Assembly (NCBI RefSeq): GCF_000473045.1
Contig: NZ_AXAY01000003.1
Location: forward strand, 124,001-188,000
Length of the DNA stretch: 64,000 nucleotides
Source of the DNA: Bradyrhizobium sp. WSM3983
Lineage (GTDB): Bacteria; Pseudomonadota; Alphaproteobacteria; Rhizobiales; Xanthobacteraceae
Reading direction: 5' to 3'
Below the pieces are notes generated by a model, which worked only from the letters and a program-made list of their open reading frames with translations, was not told the origin of the DNA and ran no database searches. This document shows positions 37,006 to 46,756 of the stretch, piece after piece. Made by a program: the position numbers and the translations under genes. Within the stretch, counting starts at the first letter, position 1. Every line of letters begins with the position of its first letter.

Positions 37006-37914
37006 ATGCACAAGCTGCCGCCTCTGATCGAGCTTCGCGCGTTTGAAGCTGCTGCCCGCCATCTGAGCTTCAAGAAGGCGGCGGCAGAACTTGGCGTGAC
37101 ACCAACGGCGATCAGCCACCAGATCGGGTTGCTCGAACAGTATTGCGGTCGCGCCCTGTTTCGCCGCAGGCCACGGCCTCTTTCGCTGACCGATACCGGA
37201 GCGCGGCTTTTCCCGGCCATTCGTGGCGGGCTCGAGGTGTTTGCTGCTGCAATTGCGGGCGTCAAGCAGGAAGGCAACCAGCAGCCCCTTCGGGTGACGA
37301 CCACCAACGCTTTTGCCAGCCGCTGGCTCGTGCCGCGCCTGCCCCTGTGGCGGAAGCTGCATCCCGACGTGCCGTTGGAAGTCATCGGCACAGACTCCGT
37401 GCTCGATCTCCAGGCCGGAGACGGCGACATCGCCATTCGCTATGCGACGAGCCGAGCACGGCCGACGGACGGCATCGTCGAAGATCTCTTCAGCGATACA
37501 TTCTGGCCGGTCTGCAGCCCGCGCCTGCTAGTAACGGGGCAGCTGAAGAGACCGGTCGACCTCGCAAACCACGTTCTGATTCACTCCTATTGGTCGCCGG
37601 CCGATCGTGAACCGCCGACATGGCAGCGGTGGCTCGCCGCGGCTCAGCGCAGGTGGCGCGAAGTGCCCCAATTCAAGGACATGCAGCACTTGAGTTTCCG
37701 GGAGGAACTGCATGCCATCGAAGCGGTGATCGCCGGACAGGGAATTGGGGTTTTCAGTGATGTGCTCGCGGCGCACGACCTCGCGGCCGGTACGCTCGTG
37801 AAGGCCTTCAAGTTGAGTTTGCCCGGCTACGGCTTCCATGTGGTCAGCAAGTCAGGCCACCCCCGCGCGCGGACCATCCGGGCTTTCTCGGAGTGGTTAC
37901 GGTCAAATCCTTGA
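37006..37914 (+). CDS. LysR family regulator, GcvA-like
   Basis: 302-residue LysR protein. The N-terminal winged helix-turn-helix (about 5-65) has LRAFEAAARHLSFKKAAAELGVTPTAISHQIGLLE, cited here by the start LRAFEAAARHLSF, and the C-terminal effector domain has the GcvA-type motif LRVTTTNAFASRWLVPRL. It is divergent from the FAD oxidase at 35525-36898, the classic LysR arrangement, so autoregulation and control of that gene are likely. Confidence 0.9.
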   Translation: MHKLPPLIELRAFEAAARHLSFKKAAAELGVTPTAISHQIGLLEQYCGRALFRRRPRPLSLTDTGARLFPAIRGGLEVFAAAIAGVKQEGNQQPLRVTTTNAFASRWLVPRLPLWRKLHPDVPLEVIGTDSVLDLQAGDGDIAIRYATSRARPTDGIVEDLFSDTFWPVCSPRLLVTGQLKRPVDLANHVLIHSYWSPADREPPTWQRWLAAAQRRWREVPQFKDMQHLSFREELHAIEAVIAGQGIGVFSDVLAAHDLAAGTLVKAFKLSLPGYGFHVVSKSGHPRARTIRAFSEWLRSNP

Positions 37915-38029
37915 TCCGTCTCTTGGCACGCTCGAAATGTTCTCTTCGGACGGCGCGCCAGCGCGACCTGGCCGCCCCTCGCCGCTTGCCTATCGAATGC
38001 AGACACGCCGGCTTCGATCCCTTTACAGC

Positions 38030-38803
38030 CTACACCGGCGTGTAGATCACGAGCTTCAGCGCGGGATCGTCATTGGCCTGAAAGCTCGTGTGCTCGAAAT
38101 GCAGTACGCCCTTGGCGGGATGTGTCATGGTCTTGCGGCCCGACAAGGTGCCATGGACCTCGTGCGCGCCCCACCATTTGACGAATTCGGGACTGCCCTC
38201 GCGCAGTCGCGTCAGCAATTCCGCAAACGCGGGATCGCCGGCCCAGACGTCGTGGGTGGCGCGAAACATCGCGACCATGCGCTTGGCCACATCAGCCCAG
38301 CCCGCGCCGTAGGATTTCCGGGTGCGCTTGTTGGTCATCATCAGCAACAGCGTGTTGCGATCTTCTTCCGGCAACCGGCCGAACGCAAAGATCTCCTCGG
38401 CGGCTTGGTTCCAGGCCAGCACGTCCCAGCGTCGCCCGGTGATGTAGGCCGGATGCGGCAGGCTTTCGACCAGGCGCAGGATGGCCGGCGGCACCACCTC
38501 GCGGGTGAACGCGCCCCTCGCGCCGTCGCGCGCGAGGTCCTTGAGATGCGCATGCTCGGTCTTGCTAAGGCGCAGCGCACGCGCCAGCGCATCGACGGTG
38601 GTGACCGACGGGCTGACGGTGCGGCCCTGCTCGAGGCGGATGTACCAGTCGACGCCGATGCCGGCGAGCTGGGCGACCTCCTCGCGGCGGAGCCCCGCGG
38701 TGCGGCGCCGCTGGCCCGAAGGGAGGCCGACGGTCTTGGGCGTCAGCTTTTCGCGGCGGGAGCGGAGGAAATCGCCGAATTCGACGCGGCGCGGGTCGGC
38801 CAT
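38030..38803 (-). CDS. XRE-type regulator with MmyB-like ligand-binding domain
   Basis: 257-residue regulator. The N-terminal helix-turn-helix (about 10-80) has FLRSRREKLTP, RRTAGLRREEVAQLAGIGVDWYIRLEQG and its flanking residues. The C-terminal MmyB-like domain has LAWNQAAEEIF and the closing FEHTSFQANDDPALKLVIY. It diverges from the dehydrogenase gene 109 bp away and probably controls it. Members of this family commonly regulate a divergent oxidoreductase gene. Confidence 0.88.
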   Translation of the reverse strand: MADPRRVEFGDFLRSRREKLTPKTVGLPSGQRRRTAGLRREEVAQLAGIGVDWYIRLEQGRTVSPSVTTVDALARALRLSKTEHAHLKDLARDGARGAFTREVVPPAILRLVESLPHPAYITGRRWDVLAWNQAAEEIFAFGRLPEEDRNTLLLMMTNKRTRKSYGAGWADVAKRMVAMFRATHDVWAGDPAFAELLTRLREGSPEFVKWWGAHEVHGTLSGRKTMTHPAKGVLHFEHTSFQANDDPALKLVIYTPV

Positions 38804-38912
38804 GGCGCGTTCTCGTGGTTGGAGGGTTTTGAGAATACTAGGATAATACCAGGCCTTCCTGGACGTTCAAGGGCGCCGCATATGGGTGTCACCCGACTTT
38901 GAGGAGAACATC

Positions 38913-39992
38913 ATGAAAGCTGCCGTACTTAAATCCCTGGGATCACCGCTGGTGGTCGAGACGGCCCCGGATCCGGTGCTCGGCACCGGCGAGGTCATCG
39001 TCGACGTCGTCGCCACGCGCGTCTTGTCTTACATGAATGAGGTTTTTAGCGGCGAACGCAATTATGCGCTCGACCTACCGATCATCCCGGGCCCCGGTGG
39101 CATCGGCCGGGTGCGCGCGACCGGGCCGGATGCAACCAGGCTCAGCGTTGGCGACTGGGTGTTCTGCGACCCGACGGTGCGCTCGCGCGACGACATCGTG
39201 GCACCCGATATCGCGCTGCAAGGGCTCACCGCCGCCGGCCCCGGCGGCATGCGCCTGCAGCAGCATTTTCGCGACGGCTCGTATGCCGAGCAGATGCGGG
39301 TGCCGACCGAGAATGTGAAGAAGCTTGGCCAGATCACGTCCGAGGAAGCCTCGCGATGGTGCGCACTGGGGACGGCGCTGGTGCCCTATGGCGGCTTTCT
39401 CGCCGCAAAGCTTCAGCCGGGCGAGACCGTGCTGGTGAGCGGGGCCACCGGCAATTTCGGCAGCGCCGCCGTCGCCGTTGCGCTGGCGATGGGCGCGGCC
39501 TGCGTGGTGACGCCGGGCCGCAACGAAAAGATCCTGGCCGACCTTGTCCGCCGCTTCGGTGCACGGGTGAAGCCGGTCAGGCTCACCGGCAACGAGGACA
39601 ACGACCGCGAGGCGATGAAGCGTGCCGCAGGTGGCCCGATCGACTGCGTGTTCGACATCATGCCACCTTCGGTCAGCGCGAGCGTGGTACGCGCGGCGGT
39701 CATGACCGTCCGCGCTTACGGCCGCGTCGTGCTGATGGGCGGCGTCGGCATGGCGGGCGGTCCGGGCCTCGAGCTGCCCTACCCCTGGATCATGCGCAAT
39801 TGCATCTCCATCCACGGCGTCTGGATGTATCCGCCGGATGCGGCAAGCCGCCTGATCGCGCTGGTGCGCGCAGGATTGTTGCGGCTCGACGAATACAAGA
39901 CGACCAGCTTCGACCTCGACCACGTCAATGAAGCCGTGGCCCACGCCGCCGCCAATGGCGGACCGTTCAAATTGACGGTGATCAGGCCATAA
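38913..39992 (+). CDS. Zinc-independent MDR-family alcohol dehydrogenase/quinone reductase
   Basis: 359-residue medium-chain dehydrogenase/reductase. The GroES-like domain (about 1-150) lacks the usual catalytic zinc Cys/His set. The Rossmann domain has VLVSGATGNFGSAAVAVALAMG, with GATGNFG as the cofactor loop (about 174-180). The start at 38913 is preceded by GAGGAG. It is divergent from the XRE-type regulator, which is its likely controller. The reaction could be reduction of enones or quinones. Confidence 0.88.
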   Translation: MKAAVLKSLGSPLVVETAPDPVLGTGEVIVDVVATRVLSYMNEVFSGERNYALDLPIIPGPGGIGRVRATGPDATRLSVGDWVFCDPTVRSRDDIVAPDIALQGLTAAGPGGMRLQQHFRDGSYAEQMRVPTENVKKLGQITSEEASRWCALGTALVPYGGFLAAKLQPGETVLVSGATGNFGSAAVAVALAMGAACVVTPGRNEKILADLVRRFGARVKPVRLTGNEDNDREAMKRAAGGPIDCVFDIMPPSVSASVVRAAVMTVRAYGRVVLMGGVGMAGGPGLELPYPWIMRNCISIHGVWMYPPDAASRLIALVRAGLLRLDEYKTTSFDLDHVNEAVAHAAANGGPFKLTVIRP

Positions 39993-40001
39993 CCGGCCTG
40001 C

Positions 40002-40029
40002 CCGCTGCGGCGATGCGTCGTCGCAGCGG
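40002..40029 (+). terminator. Hairpin after the dehydrogenase gene
   Basis: CCGCTGCGGCG (40002-40012) pairs with CGTCGCAGCGG (40019-40029) at 10 of 11 positions around a 6-nt loop, 10 bp after the stop. Only a short T-stretch follows. Confidence 0.4.
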
Positions 40030-40091
40030 ATTTGCCTGATTGATCAGATGGCTGGGAGAGGTCGCCGCGATCGTGGACGGCCGCGGCCGTC

Positions 40092-40116
40092 TACTGTGCA
40101 TGGGGTTGTTTTCGCG
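40092..40116. repeat. 25-bp dispersed repeat, copy A
   Basis: The stretch TACTGTGCATGGGG...TTTTCGCG is identical over 25 bp to the complement of 58626-58650. Here it lies between the dehydrogenase and lolD stops. From memory, this sequence recurs in Bradyrhizobium intergenic regions. Confidence 0.7.
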
Positions 40117-40118
40117 TT

Positions 40119-40823
40119 TTATTCGAGCTCGATGACCTGGCCGTTCGACAGCGACACGCGTCGGTCCATGCGGGCTGCGAGTTCCATGTTGTGGGTCGCG
40201 ATCAGCATCGAGACCTTGGTCGCCTTGACCAGCTGCATCAGGGCCTGGAACACGTGGTCTGCCGTGTGCGGATCGAGGTTGCCGGTCGGCTCGTCCGCAA
40301 ACAGCACGCGCGGCGCATTGGCCACCGCACGCGCGATCGCGACACGCTGCTGCTCGCCACCGGACAGCTCCGCGGGCCGATGGGTGATGCGGTCGCCGAG
40401 GCCGAGATAGCCAAGAATCTCCTTGGCGCGCTTGACGCTCTCGGACTTCTTCAGGCCGCGGATCATCTGCGGCATCATCACATTCTCAAGCGCCGAGAAC
40501 TCCGGCAGCAGCCGGTGCGACTGGTAGACGAAGCCGATATCGGTGCGGCGAAGCTGGGTGCGCTCGATGTCGGGCAGTTGCGAGGTTGGCGCGCCATTGA
40601 CGTAGACCTCGCCGGAATCGGGCGCTTCGAGCAGGCCCGCAATGTGCAGCAGCGTCGACTTGCCCGAGCCCGACGGCGCGACCAGCGCCACGGATTGCCC
40701 CGCCCACAGCGCGAGCTTGGCGTTGTCGAGAATCGTCAGCGCCGCCTCGCCCTGCAGGTACTGCCGTTTTATCTCGTGGAGATAGATGACCGGTACATCT
40801 TCCGCCCCCTGCGCCTGCTCCAT
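40119..40823 (-). CDS. lolD: Lipoprotein-releasing system ATP-binding protein
   Basis: 234-residue ABC ATPase of the MacB/LolD type. Walker A is APSGSGKST, the signature is [14 protein letters not shown], Walker B is VLFADEP and the H-loop is IATHN. The N-terminus [19 protein letters not shown] is typical of LolD. It drives extraction of outer-membrane lipoproteins to LolA. It begins 7 bp after the permease gene, so the two form an operon. Confidence 0.93.
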   Translation of the reverse strand: MEQAQGAEDVPVIYLHEIKRQYLQGEAALTILDNAKLALWAGQSVALVAPSGSGKSTLLHIAGLLEAPDSGEVYVNGAPTSQLPDIERTQLRRTDIGFVYQSHRLLPEFSALENVMMPQMIRGLKKSESVKRAKEILGYLGLGDRITHRPAELSGGEQQRVAIARAVANAPRVLFADEPTGNLDPHTADHVFQALMQLVKATKVSMLIATHNMELAARMDRRVSLSNGQVIELE

Positions 40824-40830
40824 CAGCCCC

Positions 40831-42111
40831 TCACTCGTACCGCAGCGCTTCGACGGGATCGAGGCGCGCGGCGCGCCACGACGGGTAGAGCGTCGCCAGG
40901 AACGACAGCGTCAGCGCCATGATGACGACGGCCGTGGTCTCGCCGACGTCGATCTCGGCGGGCAGTTTCGACAGGAAGTAGAGTTCCGGCGAGAACAATT
41001 CGGTGCTGGTCAGCCAGGACAGGAATTGCCGGATGGATTCGATGTTGAGGCAGATCACCAGCCCAACGAAGAAGCCGACCAGCGTGCCAACCACGCCGAT
41101 GGAGGCGCCCGTGATCAGGAAGATCCGCATGATCGAGCCCTGCGAGGCGCCCATCGTGCGCAGGATCGCGATGTCGCTGCCCTTGTCCTTCACCAGCATG
41201 ATCAGGCCGGAGACGATGTTAAGCGCGGCCACCAGCACGATCATGGTCAGGATCAGGAACATCACGTTGCGCTCGACCTGGAGCGCATTGAAGAAGGTCG
41301 AATTGCGCTGCCGCCAGTCGACCAGGAATACCGGCCGACCAGCCGCCTCCGTCACCGATTTGCGGAAGGCGTCGATATGGTCGGGATTGGTGGTGAACAC
41401 CTCGATCGAGGTGACGTCGCTGCTGCGGTTGAAATAGGCTTGGGCTTCGGCAAGTGGCATGAAGACGAAGCCAAGATCGTATTCGGACATGCCGATCTCG
41501 AACACCGCGACGATCTTATAGGGCTTGATGCGCGGCGTGGTGCCCATCGGCGTCACGGCGCCCTTCGGCGCCACCAAGGTCACGCTGTCGCCGGCATGCA
41601 GCGACAGCTGGTCGGCGAGCCGGCGACCGATCGCGACGCCCTGCCCGTCGTCAAAGCCCTCGAGCGAGCCCTGCTTGATGTTCTTGGCAATCGAGGTGAG
41701 GTTGTTGAGGTCGTCGGAGCGGATGCCGCGCACCAGCACGCCCGAGGCGTTCCAGGGCGAGGACGCCAGCGCCTGGCCGTCGACCACGGGGGCAGCCAGC
41801 CGGATGCCCTCGACCTGGCTGATGCGCTCGGCGACGTCCTTCCAGTCGGTCAGCGGCGATTCCAGTGGTTGGACCAGGATGTGGCCGTTCAGCCCCAGGA
41901 TCTTGTCGAGCAGCTCCTTGCGGAAGCCGTTCATCACGGCCATCACGATGATCAGCGTGGCGACGCCGAGCATGATGCCGAGGAAGGAGAACCCGGCAAT
42001 GACCGAGATGAATCCCTCCTTGCGGCGCGCCCGCAGATAGCGCGCCGACAGCATCCACTCGAAGGGCGCGAAAGGCGCGGTTTGTACGGTTTCGGTCATG
42101 GTTTCATCCAT
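40831..42111 (-). CDS. lolC: Lipoprotein-releasing system permease (LolC/LolE type)
   Basis: 426-residue FtsX-fold permease. There are four membrane segments: one near residues 30-55, then a large periplasmic MacB-like domain (about 60-265), then three at about 280-410. The N-terminal [24 protein letters not shown] motif, given here by its core [13 protein letters not shown], and the C-terminal [18 protein letters not shown] are diagnostic. A single permease gene suggests a homodimer (LolF-like) rather than separate LolC and LolE. It lies between proS and lolD. Confidence 0.94.
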   Translation of the reverse strand: MDETMTETVQTAPFAPFEWMLSARYLRARRKEGFISVIAGFSFLGIMLGVATLIIVMAVMNGFRKELLDKILGLNGHILVQPLESPLTDWKDVAERISQVEGIRLAAPVVDGQALASSPWNASGVLVRGIRSDDLNNLTSIAKNIKQGSLEGFDDGQGVAIGRRLADQLSLHAGDSVTLVAPKGAVTPMGTTPRIKPYKIVAVFEIGMSEYDLGFVFMPLAEAQAYFNRSSDVTSIEVFTTNPDHIDAFRKSVTEAAGRPVFLVDWRQRNSTFFNALQVERNVMFLILTMIVLVAALNIVSGLIMLVKDKGSDIAILRTMGASQGSIMRIFLITGASIGVVGTLVGFFVGLVICLNIESIRQFLSWLTSTELFSPELYFLSKLPAEIDVGETTAVVIMALTLSFLATLYPSWRAARLDPVEALRYE

Positions 42112-42183
42112 CGCTCGATAATCCCATGATTCGGGGGCAATTGTGGCTGGATTACCGGCCCACTATCGCGCGATGAACACTAT

Positions 42184-43503
42184 TCAGCCGACCAGCCGGG
42201 CGACCGCGTCCGCAGGCGACATCGTCTCGCGGGAGCCGTCGCTGCGCTTCTTGATCTCGACTTTGCCGTCGGCCAGCCCCTTCGGCCCGATCATGATCTG
42301 CCAGGGGATGCCGATCAGATCGGCGGCGGCGAATTTGGCGCCGGCGCGCTGATCGGTGTCGTCATAGAGCACGTCGACGCCTTTGGCGGTGAGCTCGGCA
42401 TAGAGCTGCTCGCAGGCCGCGTCGACCGCCGCATCGCCCTGCTTGAGGTTGAGAATCGCGACGCGGAACGGGGCCACCGCCTCCGGCCATTTGATGCCGG
42501 CATCGTCATGGCAGGCCTCAATGATGGCACCGAGCAGGCGCGAGACGCCGACGCCGTAGGAGCCGCCATGGATCGGCACATCGACGCCGTCGGGGCCGGC
42601 CACCAGCGCCTTCATCGCGTCGGAATATTTGGTGCCGAAATAGAAGATCTGGCCGACCTCGATGCCGCGGGTGTTCACGCGCTTCTCTGCCGGCACTTCC
42701 TGCTCAAACCGGGCAGCGTCATGGACGTCTTCCGTCGCGGCGTAGACCGAGGTCCACTGCTTGATGATCGGAGTCAGATCGCTCTCATAGTCAACGTCCT
42801 CGCCCGGCACCGGCAGGTCCAGCACGTCGCGATTGATGAACACGCCGGATTCCCCGGTCTCAGCGAGCACGATGAACTCGTGGCTGAGATCGCCCCCGAT
42901 CGGGCCGGTCTCGGCGCGCATCGGGATCGCCTTCAGCCCCATTCGCGCAAAGGTGCGCAAATAGGCGACAAACATCTTGTTGTAGGAGATACGCGCAGCC
43001 GCCTCGTTGAGGTCGAAGGAATAGGCATCCTTCATCAGGAACTCGCGGCCGCGCATCACGCCGAAGCGCGGACGCTGCTCGTCGCGGAATTTCCATTGGA
43101 TATGATAGAGATTCAGCGGCAGGTTCTTGTAGGACTTCACATAGGCGCGGAAGATCTCGGTGACCATTTCCTCGTTGGTCGGCCCGTATAGCAGCTCGCG
43201 CTTGTGGCGGTCGGCGATGCGCAGCATCTCCGGGCCATAGGCATCGTAGCGGCCGCTCTCGCGCCAGAGGTCGGCGAGCTGGAGTGTCGGCATCAGCAGT
43301 TCCAGCGCGCCGGAGCGGTCCTGCTCCTCGCGGACGATCTGCTCGATCTTCTTCAGCACACGGAAGCCGAGCGGCAGCCAGGCATAGATGCCGGCCGCTT
43401 CCTGCCTGATCATGCCGGCGCGCAGCATCAGCCGATGCGAGACGATCTCCGCCTCTTTCGGATTTTCCTTCAGAATGGGCAGAAAGAACCGCGACAACCG
43501 CAT
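42184..43503 (-). CDS. proS: Prolyl-tRNA synthetase, short alphaproteobacterial type
   Basis: 439-residue class II aminoacyl-tRNA synthetase. Motif 1 is in [20 protein letters not shown]. Motif 2 is [25 protein letters not shown], cited by [10 protein letters not shown]. Motif 3 is in [15 protein letters not shown]. The C-terminal anticodon-binding domain starts near residue 340. The large insertion (editing) domain of E. coli ProS is absent, which is normal for this group. ATG 43503 was used. Confidence 0.96.
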   Translation of the reverse strand: MRLSRFFLPILKENPKEAEIVSHRLMLRAGMIRQEAAGIYAWLPLGFRVLKKIEQIVREEQDRSGALELLMPTLQLADLWRESGRYDAYGPEMLRIADRHKRELLYGPTNEEMVTEIFRAYVKSYKNLPLNLYHIQWKFRDEQRPRFGVMRGREFLMKDAYSFDLNEAAARISYNKMFVAYLRTFARMGLKAIPMRAETGPIGGDLSHEFIVLAETGESGVFINRDVLDLPVPGEDVDYESDLTPIIKQWTSVYAATEDVHDAARFEQEVPAEKRVNTRGIEVGQIFYFGTKYSDAMKALVAGPDGVDVPIHGGSYGVGVSRLLGAIIEACHDDAGIKWPEAVAPFRVAILNLKQGDAAVDAACEQLYAELTAKGVDVLYDDTDQRAGAKFAAADLIGIPWQIMIGPKGLADGKVEIKKRSDGSRETMSPADAVARLVG

Positions 43504-43650
43504 GGCAATACTCTGGGAATCAGTGATGGCCCGCAGTGAAACCGGATTGGGAGCGAAAACACAAGGCCGGGAATGAGGAAAAGCCGCTAACACGGCGGAA
43601 TTCCTGTCATTTTTCCGTTGTCTTCAGGTTTGACTTGAACCGTCCGGACC

Positions 43651-45213
43651 TCAGGGCGGCGCGACCTCGAGCTGGTCCTCGAGGGTGATCTTCTCGAAAT
43701 CGGTCACCAGCGCGTCGATCCGCATGTGCCAGCGTCCGGCGAAGGGCAGCTCGACCTTGCGCACGTGCCAATAGCCGTCGGACCCGAGCTCGGCGTCGCG
43801 CTCCATCGGCTCGATGCCGCGCTCGGGCAGGCTCAGCGCCAGCGTCGTCTCCTTGACCTTCAGCGGCGTCGCCTCGCCGGTCATGAGCTGAAGCACGAAA
43901 TCGTCCACCCCGGCCTTGCCGGGCGACACCAGCACCTGGAACATCGCCTTATCGGTGTGGATGTGGATCGCCAGCGGCGTCTCCGGCACGATGGTCCGCG
44001 GCGGCGGCGTGAAGCGCCAGCCGGCGACGACGGCGAAGATGCCGAGCGCGGCCCCACATTCCAGCAGGATCGAACGCTTGAGCGCGGATGCGGCCCCCAG
44101 ATCTTTCGCCAGTGCTGGCGTCAGCCGATAGCGATTGAGCGCGGCGAGTCCCAGCAGGGACAGGACCAGCGCCAGCTTGACCGAGAGAATGAGGCCGTAG
44201 CTGGTCTCGACCAAAGCCTGTGGCTTTTCGAGCTGAATGACCGCAAGCGTGAGCCTAGTCAGCGCCAGCGCGGCAACCACCGGCATCGCGATGCGCGAGA
44301 AGCGGTTCAGGAGCGGCAGCACCGCCGATGTCGGCTTCGACAGCAGCGCAGCAAGCGGCGCCAGCGCACCGATCCAGAAGGCGACGGCGAGGCCATGGAG
44401 GAAAACCGCCGGCCGCGTCAGCACCTCGGGCGAAGCCGTTGCGGCGTGCCCAGTCATCGCGAGCGACAACCCGACGCCGGCGAGCGCGAACACCGCAAGA
44501 GCGCGCGCATACCACGCGCGGCCCAGCGCCATCAGCGCGAGCATCATCGCCGCAATGGCGACGAGCAAGGCGGGGCCGGCGCTGGTCGCAAACGCGATCG
44601 TCCAGGGAGCCGCCATCACAAGCGCTGTGGGCGGCAAACCGAGGAGATCGAGACCCAAAACACCCAGCGAGACAACGGCGCTTGGGAGACCGACAAGCAG
44701 TGCTGCGCGCGGCACGCGCATGCCCGTCATCGACCACGCGATCCAGCGGCCAAAGAACACGCCGCCGACGCCGACAAACAGTCCGAGATAGAGCCCGATC
44801 CGCGACACCCAGATCAGCGCGCTCAACCGGTCGTTCGCATTGGCCGGAGGCTGCGTGGCCGTCGGCGCGCCAACCGAAAAGATCACCGAACCCGCGACGG
44901 GATGACCGTCCTGCGAGATCACCCGATAGCTCACGACCGCGGTGCCCTTCGGCAGGTCCGGCGGCATCGCAACCGAAATGCTCTCGCCCGACGTCGTGAC
45001 GCGCGCATCGTCGCGCGCCCTGCCCGCGCCGTCGATCAATTGGATCGCGCCCGGGGTCACCGCCTCGTTGAAGCGCAATTCTACCGCCTTCGGCGCGCTT
45101 GCAAGGATGCTGCCGCTCGCCGGCTCGACCGAGATCAGCCCCGCATGCGCCGACGCGCCGGTCGAAGTGCCGGCGACAGCGAGCAGCATCGCGAGCGCAG
45201 CGAGACGACGCAT
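43651..45213 (-). CDS. CopC-CopD fusion copper protein with extra C-terminal domain
   Basis: 520-residue protein. A signal peptide is followed by a CopC-like domain (about 22-120, starting at mature HAGLISVEPASGS), then a CopD-like membrane domain with about 8-9 helices (130-400). The periplasmic C-terminal domain (about 420-520) begins HIHTDKAMFQVLVSPGKAG. It is thought to bind periplasmic copper and move it across the inner membrane. The same C-terminal domain occurs alone in the protein at 45752-46195. The ATG overlaps the stop of the upstream gene by one base (TAATG). Confidence 0.87.
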   Translation of the reverse strand: MRRLAALAMLLAVAGTSTGASAHAGLISVEPASGSILASAPKAVELRFNEAVTPGAIQLIDGAGRARDDARVTTSGESISVAMPPDLPKGTAVVSYRVISQDGHPVAGSVIFSVGAPTATQPPANANDRLSALIWVSRIGLYLGLFVGVGGVFFGRWIAWSMTGMRVPRAALLVGLPSAVVSLGVLGLDLLGLPPTALVMAAPWTIAFATSAGPALLVAIAAMMLALMALGRAWYARALAVFALAGVGLSLAMTGHAATASPEVLTRPAVFLHGLAVAFWIGALAPLAALLSKPTSAVLPLLNRFSRIAMPVVAALALTRLTLAVIQLEKPQALVETSYGLILSVKLALVLSLLGLAALNRYRLTPALAKDLGAASALKRSILLECGAALGIFAVVAGWRFTPPPRTIVPETPLAIHIHTDKAMFQVLVSPGKAGVDDFVLQLMTGEATPLKVKETTLALSLPERGIEPMERDAELGSDGYWHVRKVELPFAGRWHMRIDALVTDFEKITLEDQLEVAPP

Positions 45214-45731
45214 TACGGCTTGGGCAACAGCTTCACGCCGGGCGCCGGCGACTTGTCCTCGTGCGAATGCGCGGCCCCCTCCGCCGGAATTTCGATCCAG
45301 CGGCTGACACCCTTCTCGCATTCCTGCACCACCGGGAAATACAGCGTGGCGTTGGGCTTCAGGCTGTCGGTGAGGAAGCTGCTGACGACGAACTCGTCGT
45401 AATTGTAGTCCGGCAGCTTGCCGCCGGACCAGACCACTTCCTTCACGCCCGCGGTCAACTTGTTGCCGTGATAGTCGTACGCGTTGGCATATTGGCCCTC
45501 GACGATATCAACATTCCAGCCGGCCTTCGACATCGGCTTCACCGCGATGACGCCTTCGGGGACCTGAACGCGGATCTTGACCGTCGGCGAGCCGGAGCAG
45601 CCGTGCGGCACGGCGAAGACGGCCTTGTAGGACGCTCCGACCGTGGCCTGCTTGCCTTCGAGATAGACGTGCGCCGCCGCAGGCGATGCGGCGAGCGCAG
45701 CCATCAGGATCAGCCAAGGTGTCTTCGACAT
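45213..45731 (-). CDS. YcnI-like DUF1775 copper-associated protein
   Basis: 172-residue secreted protein with a signal peptide (cleavage near SPAAAHVYLEG), so that the mature protein begins with His. In the YcnI/DUF1775 family an N-terminal His and a Trp help bind copper. The core has VPHGCSGSPTVKIRVQVPEG and the end is HSHEDKSPAPG. It is translationally coupled to the CopC-CopD gene. Its likely role is copper chaperoning in the periplasm. Confidence 0.87.
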   Translation of the reverse strand: MSKTPWLILMAALAASPAAAHVYLEGKQATVGASYKAVFAVPHGCSGSPTVKIRVQVPEGVIAVKPMSKAGWNVDIVEGQYANAYDYHGNKLTAGVKEVVWSGGKLPDYNYDEFVVSSFLTDSLKPNATLYFPVVQECEKGVSRWIEIPAEGAAHSHEDKSPAPGVKLLPKP

Positions 45732-45751
45732 GTTCGGTCTCCTCGGAGCGA

Positions 45752-46195
45752 CTATTTGATCAAGATGGGCGATTCCACACTGACGTGATCGGTCTCTGAG
45801 ATCGAAATTCCCAAGCCCAGCATCCAGCGTCCCGGCGTCAACTGCGCCACCTTCACCCGCCAGCCATCGACGCCCTCTCGCGAGGCTTCGACCGGCGCCA
45901 GCCTCTTACCGGTCTGCACGTCGGCCAGAGTCACCGAAACGGCTTTAGCCGCAAGCGGCACCTCGTCCGTGGTTTCCAGCTGGATGGTGATCTCGACCGG
46001 ACCGGCGCGGCCCGGCGAGACCGTCACATTGGCCATCGCCTTCTCAGTGTGCAGGTGCGTGAAGAAGCTATCGTCGTCCGTTGCAGCGGCGAGAGGTGAC
46101 GTCGCAACAAATGCCAGCGCTGTCGCAACGAGCGTCCCGCACGTCGCGACCTTGACGAAGCGATACAAGTTCATGCCAAGTCCGATCAGGTCCAT
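45752..46195 (-). CDS. Stand-alone CopD-tail/YtkA-like periplasmic domain
   Basis: 147-residue protein with an N-terminal membrane anchor or signal (about 8-35) and one beta-sandwich domain opening THLHTEKAMANVTVSPGRAG. This matches, position by position, the start of the C-terminal domain of the CopC-CopD protein (HIHTDKAMFQVLVSPGKAG), so the two probably share ancestry. It resembles YtkA/FixH-like domains. Start at ATG 46195, which overlaps the PCuAC gene stop (TGATG); a GTG one codon upstream is possible. A function in copper handling is inferred from context. Confidence 0.7.
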   Translation of the reverse strand: MDLIGLGMNLYRFVKVATCGTLVATALAFVATSPLAAATDDDSFFTHLHTEKAMANVTVSPGRAGPVEITIQLETTDEVPLAAKAVSVTLADVQTGKRLAPVEASREGVDGWRVKVAQLTPGRWMLGLGISISETDHVSVESPILIK

Positions 46196-46728
46196 CACAT
46201 CTTCATTCCCGAATGACCCGGCGTTTTCATCATCTCCATGTGGCCGGAGTGGCCGGCATCGCCCGGCGCCTGCGCCCCGACGCCCTGGACGTCGAGCGAC
46301 ACCGCGACCTTGCCGGCCTTCTCGAACTCCAAGGTGACCGGCACCTTGTCGCCCTGCTTGAGCGGCGCCTTAAGCTGCTCGAGCATGAAGTGGTAGCCGC
46401 CCGGCGCGAACTTGACGGTCTTGCCGGGATCGATGGTCACGCCCTTGTCGAGTGGACGCATCTTCATCACGCCGTTGTCCATGGCCATCTCGTGGATCTC
46501 GACCTTGCCGGCGATGTCGGCCGAACCGCCAACCAGCCTATCCGCCGCCGTCCCCTTGTTCTCGATCGTGAGATAGCCGCCGGCGACTTTGGCGCCGCCC
46601 GGCGTCGCCCGGCTCCAGGCCTGGGAGATGACGAGGTCGCCCGCCTTGACGTCGTCAGCGCGGACGGGAGCGGCGCAGAGCGCGAGAGCGAACGCGGCGA
46701 GCATCACATCTTTCAACATCGTCTTCAT
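46195..46728 (-). CDS. PCu(A)C-type periplasmic copper chaperone
   Basis: 177-residue protein with a signal peptide ending near PVRADD and the copper-binding set of the family: HEM...M in VEIHEMAMDNGVMKM, and HFM in GGYHFMLEQL. A His/Met-rich tail (GHSGHMEMMKTPGHSGMKM) adds further soft-metal ligands. The family delivers Cu(I) to cytochrome oxidase or stores copper in the periplasm. It lies between the TlpA-like gene and the YtkA-like gene, all on the same strand. Confidence 0.92.
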   Translation of the reverse strand: MKTMLKDVMLAAFALALCAAPVRADDVKAGDLVISQAWSRATPGGAKVAGGYLTIENKGTAADRLVGGSADIAGKVEIHEMAMDNGVMKMRPLDKGVTIDPGKTVKFAPGGYHFMLEQLKAPLKQGDKVPVTLEFEKAGKVAVSLDVQGVGAQAPGDAGHSGHMEMMKTPGHSGMKM

Positions 46729-46756
46729 ATCGGTCTTCCTGTTGGCAGCTTGAATT

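Noticed and set aside
43726..45402. 558-codon + strand open frame opposite the CopC-CopD gene
   Set aside because: Shadow of a well-supported membrane protein; its translation is charged and repetitive without a domain.
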